Source of the DNA: JBAWXE01 sp037144255
GTDB taxonomy: Bacteria; Bacteroidota; Bacteroidia; Chitinophagales; Chitinophagaceae
Direction: 5' to 3'
NCBI GenBank assembly: GCA_037144255.1
Contig: JBAWXE010000033.1
Span: 1 to 25,641, forward strand
Length of the DNA: 25,641 nt
In this document: positions 9,065-16,688 of the stretch, piece after piece
Layout: every line of letters starts with the position of its first letter
Numbering within the stretch: the first letter of the stretch is position 1
Notes under the pieces: generated by a model
The model's database searches: none
What the model was told of the DNA's origin: nothing
The model's input: the letters and a program-made list of their open reading frames with translations, nothing else
Position numbers and translations under genes: made by a program

Positions 9065-10048
9065 ATGAATACTTTTGGCAGACTATTTCGTATCAGTATA
9101 TTCGGAGAATCGCATGGCCCATTGATAGGCGTTACTATAGATGGATGCCCGGCCGGTGTACTATTGCAAGAAACAGATCTGCTGCCTGATCTGGAACGTA
9201 GGAAAGCAGGAGCAGCAGGTACTACCCCACGAAAAGAAGAAGACAACCCAAGTATAGTAAGTGGAGTTTTTAATGGCCATACAACAGGGGCACCCATTAC
9301 GATAGTGTTTGAGAATAACAATTCACGCTCTACGGACTATGAGGCACTACGCAATACACCTAGACCGGGGCATGCAGACTTTGTATTACATGAAAAACAC
9401 AAAGGCTATAATGACTATAGAGGCGGGGGACATTCATCTGGGAGAATGACACTAGGGTTAGTGAGTGCAGGAATAATAGCCAAGAAAATACTTACACCTA
9501 TAAAGATACAAGCCACACTAACAGAAGCCGGTGGCAGTAGAGATGTAGAAACAGCTATACAAACTGCTATAGCAGAACAAGACAGCATAGGTGGCATAGT
9601 AACCTGTACAGCCTCTGGATTACCCATAGGATTAGGCGAACCATTTTTTGATTCAATAGAGTCTATTATAAGCCATGCTATATTTTCTATACCTGCAATA
9701 AAAGGAATAGAATTCGGCAGTGGATTTGCGGCTACTACAATGAAGGGAAGCGCACATAATGATGCTATAGTAGATGCAAAAGGTAATACTAACACTAATA
9801 ATGCAGGCGGTATTAACGGAGGAATCAGTAATGGAAATGAATTACATTTTCGTGTAGCAATAAAGCCCACAAGTAGTACCCCCAAAGAACAACATACCTG
9901 GAACAAAGCAACTCAGTCAGTTGAGAGTTTTCAAGCCAAGGGTAGACATGATCTATGTATTGCTCTACGCGCATCTGTAGTAATTGAAGCTGCCACGGCC
10001 ATCGTATTAGCTGACCTGATGATGATACATAAAGGGATGAGACTATAA
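9065..10048 (+). CDS. aroC: Chorismate synthase
   Basis: Last step of the shikimate pathway: removes phosphate from EPSP to make chorismate, using reduced FMN. The ATG at 9065 gives 327 residues and puts FGRLFRISIFGESHG at the N-terminus, as in the family. An upstream in-frame ATG (8975) lies inside aroA and is unlikely. Signatures: GESHG, the STDYEALRNTPRPGHADF segment, YRGGGHSSGRMT, NNAGGINGGISNG and GRHDLC. The protein is about 30 residues shorter than the E. coli enzyme, and the usual RHDPC reads RHDLC here. It lies 4 bp after aroA, and its stop directly abuts the stop of the convergent gene at 10049. Confidence 0.96.
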   Translation: MNTFGRLFRISIFGESHGPLIGVTIDGCPAGVLLQETDLLPDLERRKAGAAGTTPRKEEDNPSIVSGVFNGHTTGAPITIVFENNNSRSTDYEALRNTPRPGHADFVLHEKHKGYNDYRGGGHSSGRMTLGLVSAGIIAKKILTPIKIQATLTEAGGSRDVETAIQTAIAEQDSIGGIVTCTASGLPIGLGEPFFDSIESIISHAIFSIPAIKGIEFGSGFAATTMKGSAHNDAIVDAKGNTNTNNAGGINGGISNGNELHFRVAIKPTSSTPKEQHTWNKATQSVESFQAKGRHDLCIALRASVVIEAATAIVLADLMMIHKGMRL

Positions 10049-10945
10049 TTATTCGGATGGGTCTTCCTGCGGCTCGTCTACGAGCAAGCGCATGAGTTGT
10101 TGTATCTCATCTGCCTTAAATTCTTCTCTGCGATATCTGTAACAGAGGCTCAACTCTTCCAGCATCTTAAAGATTACACGCTTAGGGGATAAAGGAGTAA
10201 AGTACAAATTCCTATCCATTGCATTGATTTTGCGTAGATAAGTATCTATATCCTTCTGTGTGTATACCATGCCATTGAGAGGGTCAATATAAAACTGTAT
10301 CTGTTGTACAGACTCGTCGCGTGGATTAAGGAAATGGTTCAATGTATCTATGTATGCAAAAACAAATTGACGAGGTACATCTACTGCGAAAATGGGAATA
10401 TCTAATAGTTCGCAAAGTGCCAAATAGAGGACACCTACAGAATAGGCATTCCCCTGATGGTTCTCCAGTAGATTATTGATAAAAAAGTACTTAGGGTCAC
10501 GATCTGTTAGTTCGTGACCCTGCAGTTTATAATAATTATAAAGAATGCTATTGAAAACATTTACCTGCTCCAACGGAGTCAGATAATTATTGAGTTCTAA
10601 CCAGATATTCCTTCTTATCTGATCGAACTGAGTAAGTACAGCTGGAATGTTAAGCTCCGGGAATTGGTATTTGGCCACTAGTATAGCACCGCGCAACAAT
10701 TCGGGATTTTTCGCCCTACTCCATTCTACCAGCTCATGTTGCAGGTCTTGAAAATGCATACGATGGATCAATAACTCTATACGTTCCTGAATAGACTCAT
10801 CAGATGTGATCTCCCAAAGTTGTTCCAGATTGGGTATGATCTTCTTGCCATACTTTAGCAAGTTCTCTGCTACAGTATCGAAAACCTCATTATCAGGATC
10901 ATCTATCAATCTCAGGAGTGCCTTGATGTCATTGTTTTGCTGCAT
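10049..10945 (-). CDS. SirB1/transglutaminase-like (Transglut_core2) family protein
   Basis: Protein of 298 residues. The N-terminal ~110 residues look like helical repeats (DDPDNEVFDTVAENLLKYG is HEAT-like). The C-terminal part resembles the SirB1 family: FINNLLENHQGNAYSVGVLYLALCELL, then VDVPRQFVFAYID, then FYIDPLNGMVYTQKDI. The family's usual PGHF histidine reads PRQF here, and no transglutaminase-type cysteine stands before the helix, so enzymatic activity is doubtful. The protein is probably cytoplasmic, with no signal peptide. It lies 37 bp downstream of topA on the same strand, probably the same transcript. The stop abuts the aroC stop with no gap. Function is not known to me. Related proteins in other bacteria are annotated only by family. 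Confidence 0.8.
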   Translation of the reverse strand: MQQNNDIKALLRLIDDPDNEVFDTVAENLLKYGKKIIPNLEQLWEITSDESIQERIELLIHRMHFQDLQHELVEWSRAKNPELLRGAILVAKYQFPELNIPAVLTQFDQIRRNIWLELNNYLTPLEQVNVFNSILYNYYKLQGHELTDRDPKYFFINNLLENHQGNAYSVGVLYLALCELLDIPIFAVDVPRQFVFAYIDTLNHFLNPRDESVQQIQFYIDPLNGMVYTQKDIDTYLRKINAMDRNLYFTPLSPKRVIFKMLEELSLCYRYRREEFKADEIQQLMRLLVDEPQEDPSE

Positions 10946-10982
10946 AAACGATTCCGTTCCTCACCATTAAGGTACAAAAAAA

Positions 10983-13325
10983 TTAACTTGCCTTTTTCTT
11001 TCTTGGTACTTTTTTAGGCGGATTATCTTTTGCTTCCTGTATAATAGCTTTCACGTTTTCGATAGTTAGATCGGCAGCTTTTTCAATTTGCTCTTTAGGT
11101 ATCTTGTAGTTACGAAGGCCTTGTTTGATATAAGCACCATAAGGGCCTTTCAGTATCTTGATCTTTTCCTTTTCAAATATCTTAATGGTACTTTCTGCCT
11201 GTGCCTTACGTTTTTCTTCTATCAGTGGGGCTACTTCTTCAAGCTCTACGGTATAAGGGTCCATTTCCTTTTTCAGGGAATAGAACTTAGTAGCATGCTG
11301 TGCATAAGGACCAAAACGACCGATATTCACCGTTACTTCTTCACCTTCGAACAGACCTAATTTACGAGGCAGTTTGAACAGCTCCATGGCTTCTTCCATA
11401 GAGATGGTCTCGATACTTTGGTTGGTACGTAGTTTAGCAAAACGAGGTTTTTCCTCATCTTCTGTTGCACCTATCTGAACCATAGGGCCAAAACGTCCCA
11501 AACGAGCTACTACGGGTTTACCACTGGTAGCATCTGTACCTAAGACACGTTCGCCTTTGGCACGGGCAGCATTTTCCAATGTATGTTCTACACTTTCGTG
11601 AAAAGGCAGATAGAAACCATCTATCATCTTACTCCATATTTGTTTGCCTTGAGCTATCTCATCAAATTCTGCTTCTATCTTGGCAGTAAAGCCATAGTCC
11701 ATTACACGTTGAAAATGTTCATTCAGGAAGTCGCTCACCACCAATCCCAGATCTGTAGGGAATAATTTGGCGCGTTCTGCCCCTGTATTTTCATCATCAG
11801 TACGTTGTACTACTTTACTATCCTTTAAAGTAAACACTTGGAATTCACGCTTCACTCCTTCCTTATCACGTTTTTCAACATAACCACGATTCTGAATGGT
11901 ACTAATGGTAGGCGCAAAAGTAGAAGGACGACCTATGCCTAATTCTTCCAGCTTTTTAACCAGCGATGCTTCCGTGTAGCGAGGCAGTGGACGAGAGAAA
12001 CGCTCTGTAGCACGCATTTCCTGAAAATCCAGGTCCTGGCCTACTACCAATGGAGGCAACATACCTTCATTCTCTTCTTCAGCATCTTCTTCATCACGGC
12101 TTTCTGTATACACTTTCAGGAAACCATCGAAACGTAATACCTCGCCTGTAGCTGTCAGCAAATCAGACATGGTAGACACGTTGATCTTGGCTACTGTACG
12201 TTCCAGTTGTGCATCAGCCATTTGCGATGCCATGGTACGTTTCCATATTAAATCGTACAGACGATTAGTGTCTGCATCTGGTATGGTGGTATTATTCATA
12301 TCGGTAGGGCGTATGGCCTCATGCGCTTCCTGTGCCGATTCATTTTTATTTTGAAAAACTCTCTTTTGGTAGTATTTTTCTCCATATTGCGCGTTCACTG
12401 CATTCAATATGCCTTCCTGAGCTGTTTCTGACAGGCTTACTGAGTCTGTTCTCATGTAAGAGATATGTCCGTTCTCATACAGCTTTTGTGCCAGTAGCAT
12501 GGTCTTAGAAACCGAATACCCCAATTTACGACTAGCCTCTTGTTGTAATGTAGATGTAGTAAATGGTGCAGCAGGCGATTTTTTAGCCGGTTTTATTTGT
12601 ATATCCTTTACAGAATACTTGGCATTGATGCATTTTTCAAGATAAGTACGTGCATTATCAGCATTATTCAGTTTATCAGGGCCTTCGGCCTTGAAAGTGA
12701 CCTTCTTATTATTAATATCAGCTGCCTGAAAGAATGCCTCTACTTTAAAACTGCTCTGTGTTGTAAAACGAGTGATCTCTCTTTCTCTTTCTACTATCAG
12801 GCGCACTGCTACAGACTGTACACGACCGGCAGACAGGTTATTGCGCATACTCATCTTTCTCCATAATACCGGAGACAATTCAAAACCTACTATCCTATCC
12901 AGTACACGGCGTGCTTGTTGCGCATTTACCAGATCCATATTTACTGTTCTGGGATTACCTACGGCACGCAATATGGCTGGTTTGGTGATCTCATGAAAAA
13001 CAATACGCTTAGTAGTAGAGGGATCTAAACCCAATACCTCGCATAAATGCCATGATATAGCCTCTCCTTCACGGTCCTCATCCGTTGCTAACCATACGTC
13101 GTCAGCTTTTTTTGCCAGCGCTTTTAGTTCTTTTACTACTTTCTGTTTGTCTTCAGACACGATATATTTCGGTTTGTAGCCGTTTTTCATATCTATGCCC
13201 ATGTCTTCTTTCTCTAGGTCACGAATGTGCCCGTAGCAGGATTTTACTTCAAAATCACTGCCCAATATTTTTTCGATGGTTTTGGCTTTTGCAGGCGACT
13301 CAACAATCAACAGGTTTTTAGCCAT
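10983..13325 (-). CDS. topA: DNA topoisomerase I (type IA)
   Basis: Relaxes negative supercoils by cutting one DNA strand through a tyrosine. The protein has 780 residues. The N-terminal TOPRIM domain has LLIVESPAKAKTI (acidic Glu9) and ATDEDREGEAISWHL. The catalytic tyrosine is Tyr290 in GHISYMRTDSVSL. The central gate domain includes SAGRVQSVAVRLI and GIGRPSTFAPTIS. The C-terminal half holds repeats of the type RLGRFGPMVQIG, NIGRFGPYAQH and LKGPYGAYIKQG, and a basic tail KKVPRKKKAS. No Cys4 zinc fingers are visible, so DNA contact at the C-terminus must use these repeats and the basic tail. Start is the ATG at 13325. The next gene downstream (SirB1-like) is 37 bp away. Confidence 0.97.
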   Translation of the reverse strand: MAKNLLIVESPAKAKTIEKILGSDFEVKSCYGHIRDLEKEDMGIDMKNGYKPKYIVSEDKQKVVKELKALAKKADDVWLATDEDREGEAISWHLCEVLGLDPSTTKRIVFHEITKPAILRAVGNPRTVNMDLVNAQQARRVLDRIVGFELSPVLWRKMSMRNNLSAGRVQSVAVRLIVEREREITRFTTQSSFKVEAFFQAADINNKKVTFKAEGPDKLNNADNARTYLEKCINAKYSVKDIQIKPAKKSPAAPFTTSTLQQEASRKLGYSVSKTMLLAQKLYENGHISYMRTDSVSLSETAQEGILNAVNAQYGEKYYQKRVFQNKNESAQEAHEAIRPTDMNNTTIPDADTNRLYDLIWKRTMASQMADAQLERTVAKINVSTMSDLLTATGEVLRFDGFLKVYTESRDEEDAEEENEGMLPPLVVGQDLDFQEMRATERFSRPLPRYTEASLVKKLEELGIGRPSTFAPTISTIQNRGYVEKRDKEGVKREFQVFTLKDSKVVQRTDDENTGAERAKLFPTDLGLVVSDFLNEHFQRVMDYGFTAKIEAEFDEIAQGKQIWSKMIDGFYLPFHESVEHTLENAARAKGERVLGTDATSGKPVVARLGRFGPMVQIGATEDEEKPRFAKLRTNQSIETISMEEAMELFKLPRKLGLFEGEEVTVNIGRFGPYAQHATKFYSLKKEMDPYTVELEEVAPLIEEKRKAQAESTIKIFEKEKIKILKGPYGAYIKQGLRNYKIPKEQIEKAADLTIENVKAIIQEAKDNPPKKVPRKKKAS

Positions 13326-13416
13326 TCTCTTTCCCTTTTCTTTATATAACGTGTGATTATAATAGATGGTTCTTTTTATCGAACGTGTGCAATAATAAAG
13401 TATTGTTTTGTAAAAA

Positions 13417-13451
13417 CGAAAAAGGGTAACGGCTGACGCTACCCTTTTTCG
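13417..13451 (-). terminator. Intrinsic terminator of the downstream T9SS paralog
   Basis: Inverted repeat with a 12-bp perfect stem (13417-13428 with 13440-13451) and an 11-base loop. On the minus strand it is followed by GTTTTTAC, a T-rich run. It lies 28 bp after the stop of the minus-strand gene 13480-14898 and upstream of topA. The stem contains AAAGGGTA/TACCCTTT, as in the terminator of the neighbouring paralog. Confidence 0.85.
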
Positions 13452-13479
13452 GGAGGAGATATTAATAGTTATATTAATA

Positions 13480-14898
13480 TTAGTGTGCTACTACCATGCG
13501 GCCTGTGGTTTTGTCAGTATCTGAACGTACCGTATAGAAATAAACCCCATTTGCCAGATCATTAGTGTAAAATACTGCTTTACCATTATTTATATATCCC
13601 ATGTCCAGTTTTTTCAGAGTTTGGCCTAGGATATTCTCTATAGTTACACTTACATTCTGATCCGCAGGCAATATGAAACTAATGGTCACGTTATTGGTAG
13701 CAGGATTAGGATATACACCATCTATGGATATTGCAGGAGTGGTATTTGCTATACCTGTTACACGAGGTTGTAATACTGCACAGGTTGTACAATTAATAAA
13801 TGTGCTGATCCTAAAGAATTCCTGAGAGAACTGTGCACCGAATATACTACGTTCAAGTTGATTAGTAGGAAACCAATGAGAATTACTATCCGCAAATAAT
13901 AATTGAGACATATTGTAATCGCTATCATCAAACCAATGATATGGCATTTGAGTACCTGAACCATTAGGTTCATCAGCTACTACCATAAAATGGTGATACT
14001 GTTCTAGATTATCTGCATTAATACTCCAAGTATCACCTGATCTAAAAGTACAAGTAATAGCGTAATTAGCTCCTGCAGGAACATGTAGAGGGTTGGGAGA
14101 TAGAGTACCCCCTACCGGAAAAGTAAAATTGGTAATTGTATCATTACCTGAAACAACAGGAAGATGTCTCATAGCATCTGTTAGTGGCTGTTTCCAAAGT
14201 ATTTGTGTAGTACTACCGGCTGCATCATTAAATGCTGCATTATATACCGTGTCTACATTATGTATCTGAGGCATGTATATTGTATCGATACCTATCATAC
14301 TACTTGAATCAAGATAGGTAATATGAGATGTATTCACTACTGCAGAAAAGATAAGTGTATCAACAATAGAAACTGGTCTTCCTGGATTTTTTACATAAGC
14401 GGCCATAATACTTACAGAGTCTACCGTGTAGTTGTCTGCCATGCTTACTACTATTGCATTACTGTCATAATAATGTTTTGGATCATAACCGAAAAAATTA
14501 AAATGGATAGGATCAGTCACTTCTCCTACTGCACAGTATTTTACTGTAGTTACAGCTGCAGTGCCATTATTTTGTTTTACTGTAGAATCAAACCAAATTG
14601 GAAATAATGAAGTTGAAACTGTAACAATACCTGCTAATGAATCTTCCCACATCCAATGTGTATACCATCTGCCCAAGCCTACAGATGTGGTCTTGTTTCC
14701 AGTGTTATTTTGTTGATTTGATGGTCTGAATTTATTTATTGCTTCATCGCTTTGTTCCTTAGAGACTGTATAAGAACTAGACATATCCTTTACTCTATGT
14801 TTGGATTTTTCCTCCAACACTACAGAGTTGTTTGCATTCTGTGCTTTCAAAGAATTCACAAACACAAAGGCAATAAATAGTAGAAATAGTTTTTTCAT
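13480..14898 (-). CDS. Secreted T9SS sorting-domain protein, second copy of a tandem paralog pair
   Basis: Protein of 472 residues without a function I can name. A signal peptide (MKKLFLLFIAFVFVNSLKA) is followed by NNSVVLEEKSKHRV. The ~370-residue body shares many blocks with the protein encoded just upstream: SLAGIVTVSTSLFPIWFDST, VDTLIFSAVVNT, PLTDAMR, NFTFPV, PYHWFDDSDYNMSQLLF and a FINCTTCAVL motif with a CxxC pair. The end is a T9SS type A sorting domain (GVYPNPATNNVTISF ... GVYFYTVRSDTDKTTGRMVVAH). It should therefore be exported and attached to or released from the surface. It has its own terminator downstream, and a double terminator separates it from the upstream copy, so it is probably transcribed alone. 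Confidence 0.88.
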   Translation of the reverse strand: MKKLFLLFIAFVFVNSLKAQNANNSVVLEEKSKHRVKDMSSSYTVSKEQSDEAINKFRPSNQQNNTGNKTTSVGLGRWYTHWMWEDSLAGIVTVSTSLFPIWFDSTVKQNNGTAAVTTVKYCAVGEVTDPIHFNFFGYDPKHYYDSNAIVVSMADNYTVDSVSIMAAYVKNPGRPVSIVDTLIFSAVVNTSHITYLDSSSMIGIDTIYMPQIHNVDTVYNAAFNDAAGSTTQILWKQPLTDAMRHLPVVSGNDTITNFTFPVGGTLSPNPLHVPAGANYAITCTFRSGDTWSINADNLEQYHHFMVVADEPNGSGTQMPYHWFDDSDYNMSQLLFADSNSHWFPTNQLERSIFGAQFSQEFFRISTFINCTTCAVLQPRVTGIANTTPAISIDGVYPNPATNNVTISFILPADQNVSVTIENILGQTLKKLDMGYINNGKAVFYTNDLANGVYFYTVRSDTDKTTGRMVVAH

Positions 14899-14932
14899 AG
14901 AATACTATTTGATAGTTAAAATAAACATGCTG

Positions 14933-14966
14933 AATATTGTAAATTAACACTAATCTGATCAATAAA
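14933..14966 (-). promoter_or_regulatory. Candidate promoter of the second T9SS paralog
   Basis: On the minus strand a TTG (within TTTGTTTATTG) is followed 20 bases later by TAATTTAC, a weak match to TAnnTTTG. It lies between the upstream terminator hairpins and the ATG at 14898. The spacing fits, but the -7 box matches poorly, so the boundaries are approximate. Confidence 0.25.
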
Positions 14967-14973
14967 CAAAAAA

Positions 14974-14995
14974 ATCATATCCAAATGGATATGAT
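14974..14995 (-). terminator. Second hairpin of a tandem terminator
   Basis: Inverted repeat ATCATATCC / GGATATGAT (9-bp stem, AAAT loop). On the minus strand it is followed directly by TTTTTTTGTTT. It lies 27 bp beyond the main terminator at 15023-15055, so it can act as a back-up stop before the next gene's promoter. Confidence 0.6.
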
Positions 14996-15022
14996 CTGCA
15001 AATACCGATAACCTGTAAAAAA

Positions 15023-15055
15023 GAGAAAGGGTAACGAAGATCGTTACCCTTTCTC
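15023..15055 (-). terminator. Main intrinsic terminator of the first T9SS paralog
   Basis: Perfect 15-bp inverted repeat (15023-15037 with 15041-15055) with a 3-base loop. On the minus strand it is followed by TTTTTTAC. It lies 28 bp after the stop of the gene ending at 15084. The stem includes AAAGGGTAACG, nearly the same core as the terminator of the other paralog. Confidence 0.9.
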
Positions 15056-15083
15056 AATAATATATTACTTGTTAAACTACCTA

Positions 15084-16514
15084 TTAATGAGCAACTACAA
15101 AACGGTTAGTTACTTTTTGTTCGCCAGCGCTGATAGTGTAGAAATAAACACCATTAGCCAAGTCAGCAACATTGAAAGTAGCTTTACCGGTAGCTTCTAC
15201 TTTACCCAGTTCTAAAGTCTTAACAACTTGACCAACTGTGTTAGCCAAAGTGATAGTTACATTAGAAGCAGTAGCAAGAGAGAAAGGAATGTTAACAGTA
15301 TTTACAGCAGGTACAGGGAATGCACCGTTTACAGTAATATTGTTAGAAACATTAGCAACACCTAATACACCACATGTAGCGCAATTGATGAAAGTACTGA
15401 TATCATGGAATTCTTGAGAGTATTGAGCACCGTTAATAGCTTCAATCTCGTTAGTAGGATACCAGTAAGCACTATCAGTAGAGAATAACAATTGAGACAT
15501 ATTTCTATCGTTATCATCGTACCAGTGGTATGGCATTTGTGTACCTGCACCGTTAGGCTCGTCAGTCAACACTAAGAAATGGTGATGTTGATCTACTGTA
15601 TCTACATTATGTATCCAAGTATCGCCTGATTTGAATACGCAAGTTACAGCGTAATCTTTACCTGCTGGAACTTGTAATGGCATTGGGTTAGCAGTAGTAC
15701 CGTTAGATACAGGGAAAGTAAAGTTAGTTAACGTAACATTACCTGTAACTGGATCCATTGGAGTACGCATAGCGTCTGTCAAAGGCACTTTCCATTTCAA
15801 CTGAGTAGTGAAACCTGCATCATTCCAAGCAGCACGACCTACGCTATCAGCATGGAATATACGAGGCCAATACAGAGTATCGTGACCGGGAGCATAATCG
15901 TTTGGAGTTAATGCGAAAGCATAAGTTACCGCATCAGCTTGTGTGATATAAGAATAGTGCGTATTCACTACTGCAGAGAAGATCAAAGTATCTACAACAG
16001 TTGTAGGTCTAGTGATATTCTTAACATAAGCAGCAAGGATACTTACTGAGTCAACTGTATAAGCGTTTGTTGGAGTAACTTTAATTGTGTTAGGACCAAA
16101 TGCTAACAATGGACTATATCCAAAATAGTTAAAACCAGATACATTACTAACCTCACCTACTGCACTAAAGTTGATAGTGCCTAAACCTGAAGAGAAATTT
16201 TCAGTAACAGTAGAATCAAACCAGATCGGGAATAATCTAGAAGATACAGTACCAGAACCTGCTAATGAATCTGCCCATAACCAATGGCTGAACCAAAAAC
16301 CAGAACCGGCTGTAGTGCCTTTAGCAAGATCTTGTTGGTGATTTCCTTGGAATTTCTTAACAGCCTCGCTCTTATTGGCATGATACTGAGAAGCAGGAGT
16401 ATTCACTTGATGGCGAACAGTCATATTCTGTTCTAACACAACAGACTGATTTGTCTGAGCGTTTGTTGATGTAACTACTAAGCCAGTAGCCAAGAAAAGT
16501 AATAATTTTTTCAT
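15084..16514 (-). CDS. Secreted T9SS sorting-domain protein, first copy of a tandem paralog pair
   Basis: Protein of 476 residues from the ATG at 16514. An upstream TTG at 16544 would add ten residues before the signal peptide and is rejected. The signal peptide is MKKLLLFLATGLVVTSTNA. The body matches its neighbour 13480-14898 in order: SLAGSGTVSSRLFPIWFDST, VDTLIFSAVVNT, PLTDAMR, NFTFPV, CVFKSGDTW, PYHWYDDNDRNMSQLLF and FINCATCGVL with a CxxC pair. It ends in a T9SS type A sorting domain (TVNIPFSL ... GVYFYTISAGEQKVTNRFVVAH). A good promoter, an A-rich leader and two terminators suggest strong, self-contained expression. The function is unknown. A structural or adhesive surface protein is only a guess. 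Confidence 0.88.
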   Translation of the reverse strand: MKKLLLFLATGLVVTSTNAQTNQSVVLEQNMTVRHQVNTPASQYHANKSEAVKKFQGNHQQDLAKGTTAGSGFWFSHWLWADSLAGSGTVSSRLFPIWFDSTVTENFSSGLGTINFSAVGEVSNVSGFNYFGYSPLLAFGPNTIKVTPTNAYTVDSVSILAAYVKNITRPTTVVDTLIFSAVVNTHYSYITQADAVTYAFALTPNDYAPGHDTLYWPRIFHADSVGRAAWNDAGFTTQLKWKVPLTDAMRTPMDPVTGNVTLTNFTFPVSNGTTANPMPLQVPAGKDYAVTCVFKSGDTWIHNVDTVDQHHHFLVLTDEPNGAGTQMPYHWYDDNDRNMSQLLFSTDSAYWYPTNEIEAINGAQYSQEFHDISTFINCATCGVLGVANVSNNITVNGAFPVPAVNTVNIPFSLATASNVTITLANTVGQVVKTLELGKVEATGKATFNVADLANGVYFYTISAGEQKVTNRFVVAH

Positions 16515-16551
16515 TGTAATGTTATTTTTTTTGAAGTAAAACAAGTTTTGG

Positions 16552-16583
16552 TAAAGATAATAACTATTATCTCATTTGAACAA
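16552..16583 (-). promoter_or_regulatory. Promoter of the first T9SS paralog
   Basis: On the minus strand TTG (16583-16581) is followed after 21 bases by TATCTTTA (16559-16552), which matches the Bacteroidota -33/-7 arrangement with one mismatch in the -7 box. The predicted transcript start is near 16546, giving a leader of about 30 bases that is A-rich just before the ATG and has no Shine-Dalgarno sequence. A-rich leaders favour translation in this phylum. Confidence 0.6.
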
Positions 16584-16662
16584 GTTTTTTTCGAACATAT
16601 TATGATGAAATGGTATTAATAACCGATGAAAAGGGGGATTTTTTATCCTCGATAAAGCAAAT

Positions 16663-16670
16663 TACATTTG
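16663..16670 (+). promoter_or_regulatory. -7 promoter box of the proline dehydrogenase gene
   Basis: TACATTTG is an exact TAnnTTTG match. It ends 18 bases before the ATG at 16689 and overlaps the TTG at 16668 that would otherwise open the frame, which supports the ATG as the start. The leader would be only about 12-15 bases. No clean -33 TTG is seen. Confidence 0.5.
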
Positions 16671-16688
16671 TATGACGCAATCTTTTCT

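Noticed and set aside
9415..9906. 163-codon open frame on the minus strand inside aroC
   Set aside because: It lies fully antisense to well-supported aroC motifs. The peptide is a run of hydrophobic and proline residues typical of a complement frame.
16515..16544. Ten-residue N-terminal extension (TTG start) of the first T9SS paralog
   Set aside because: It would precede an otherwise normal signal peptide beginning MKK, and the predicted transcript starts at about 16546, leaving no room for a leader. The ATG at 16514 fits better.
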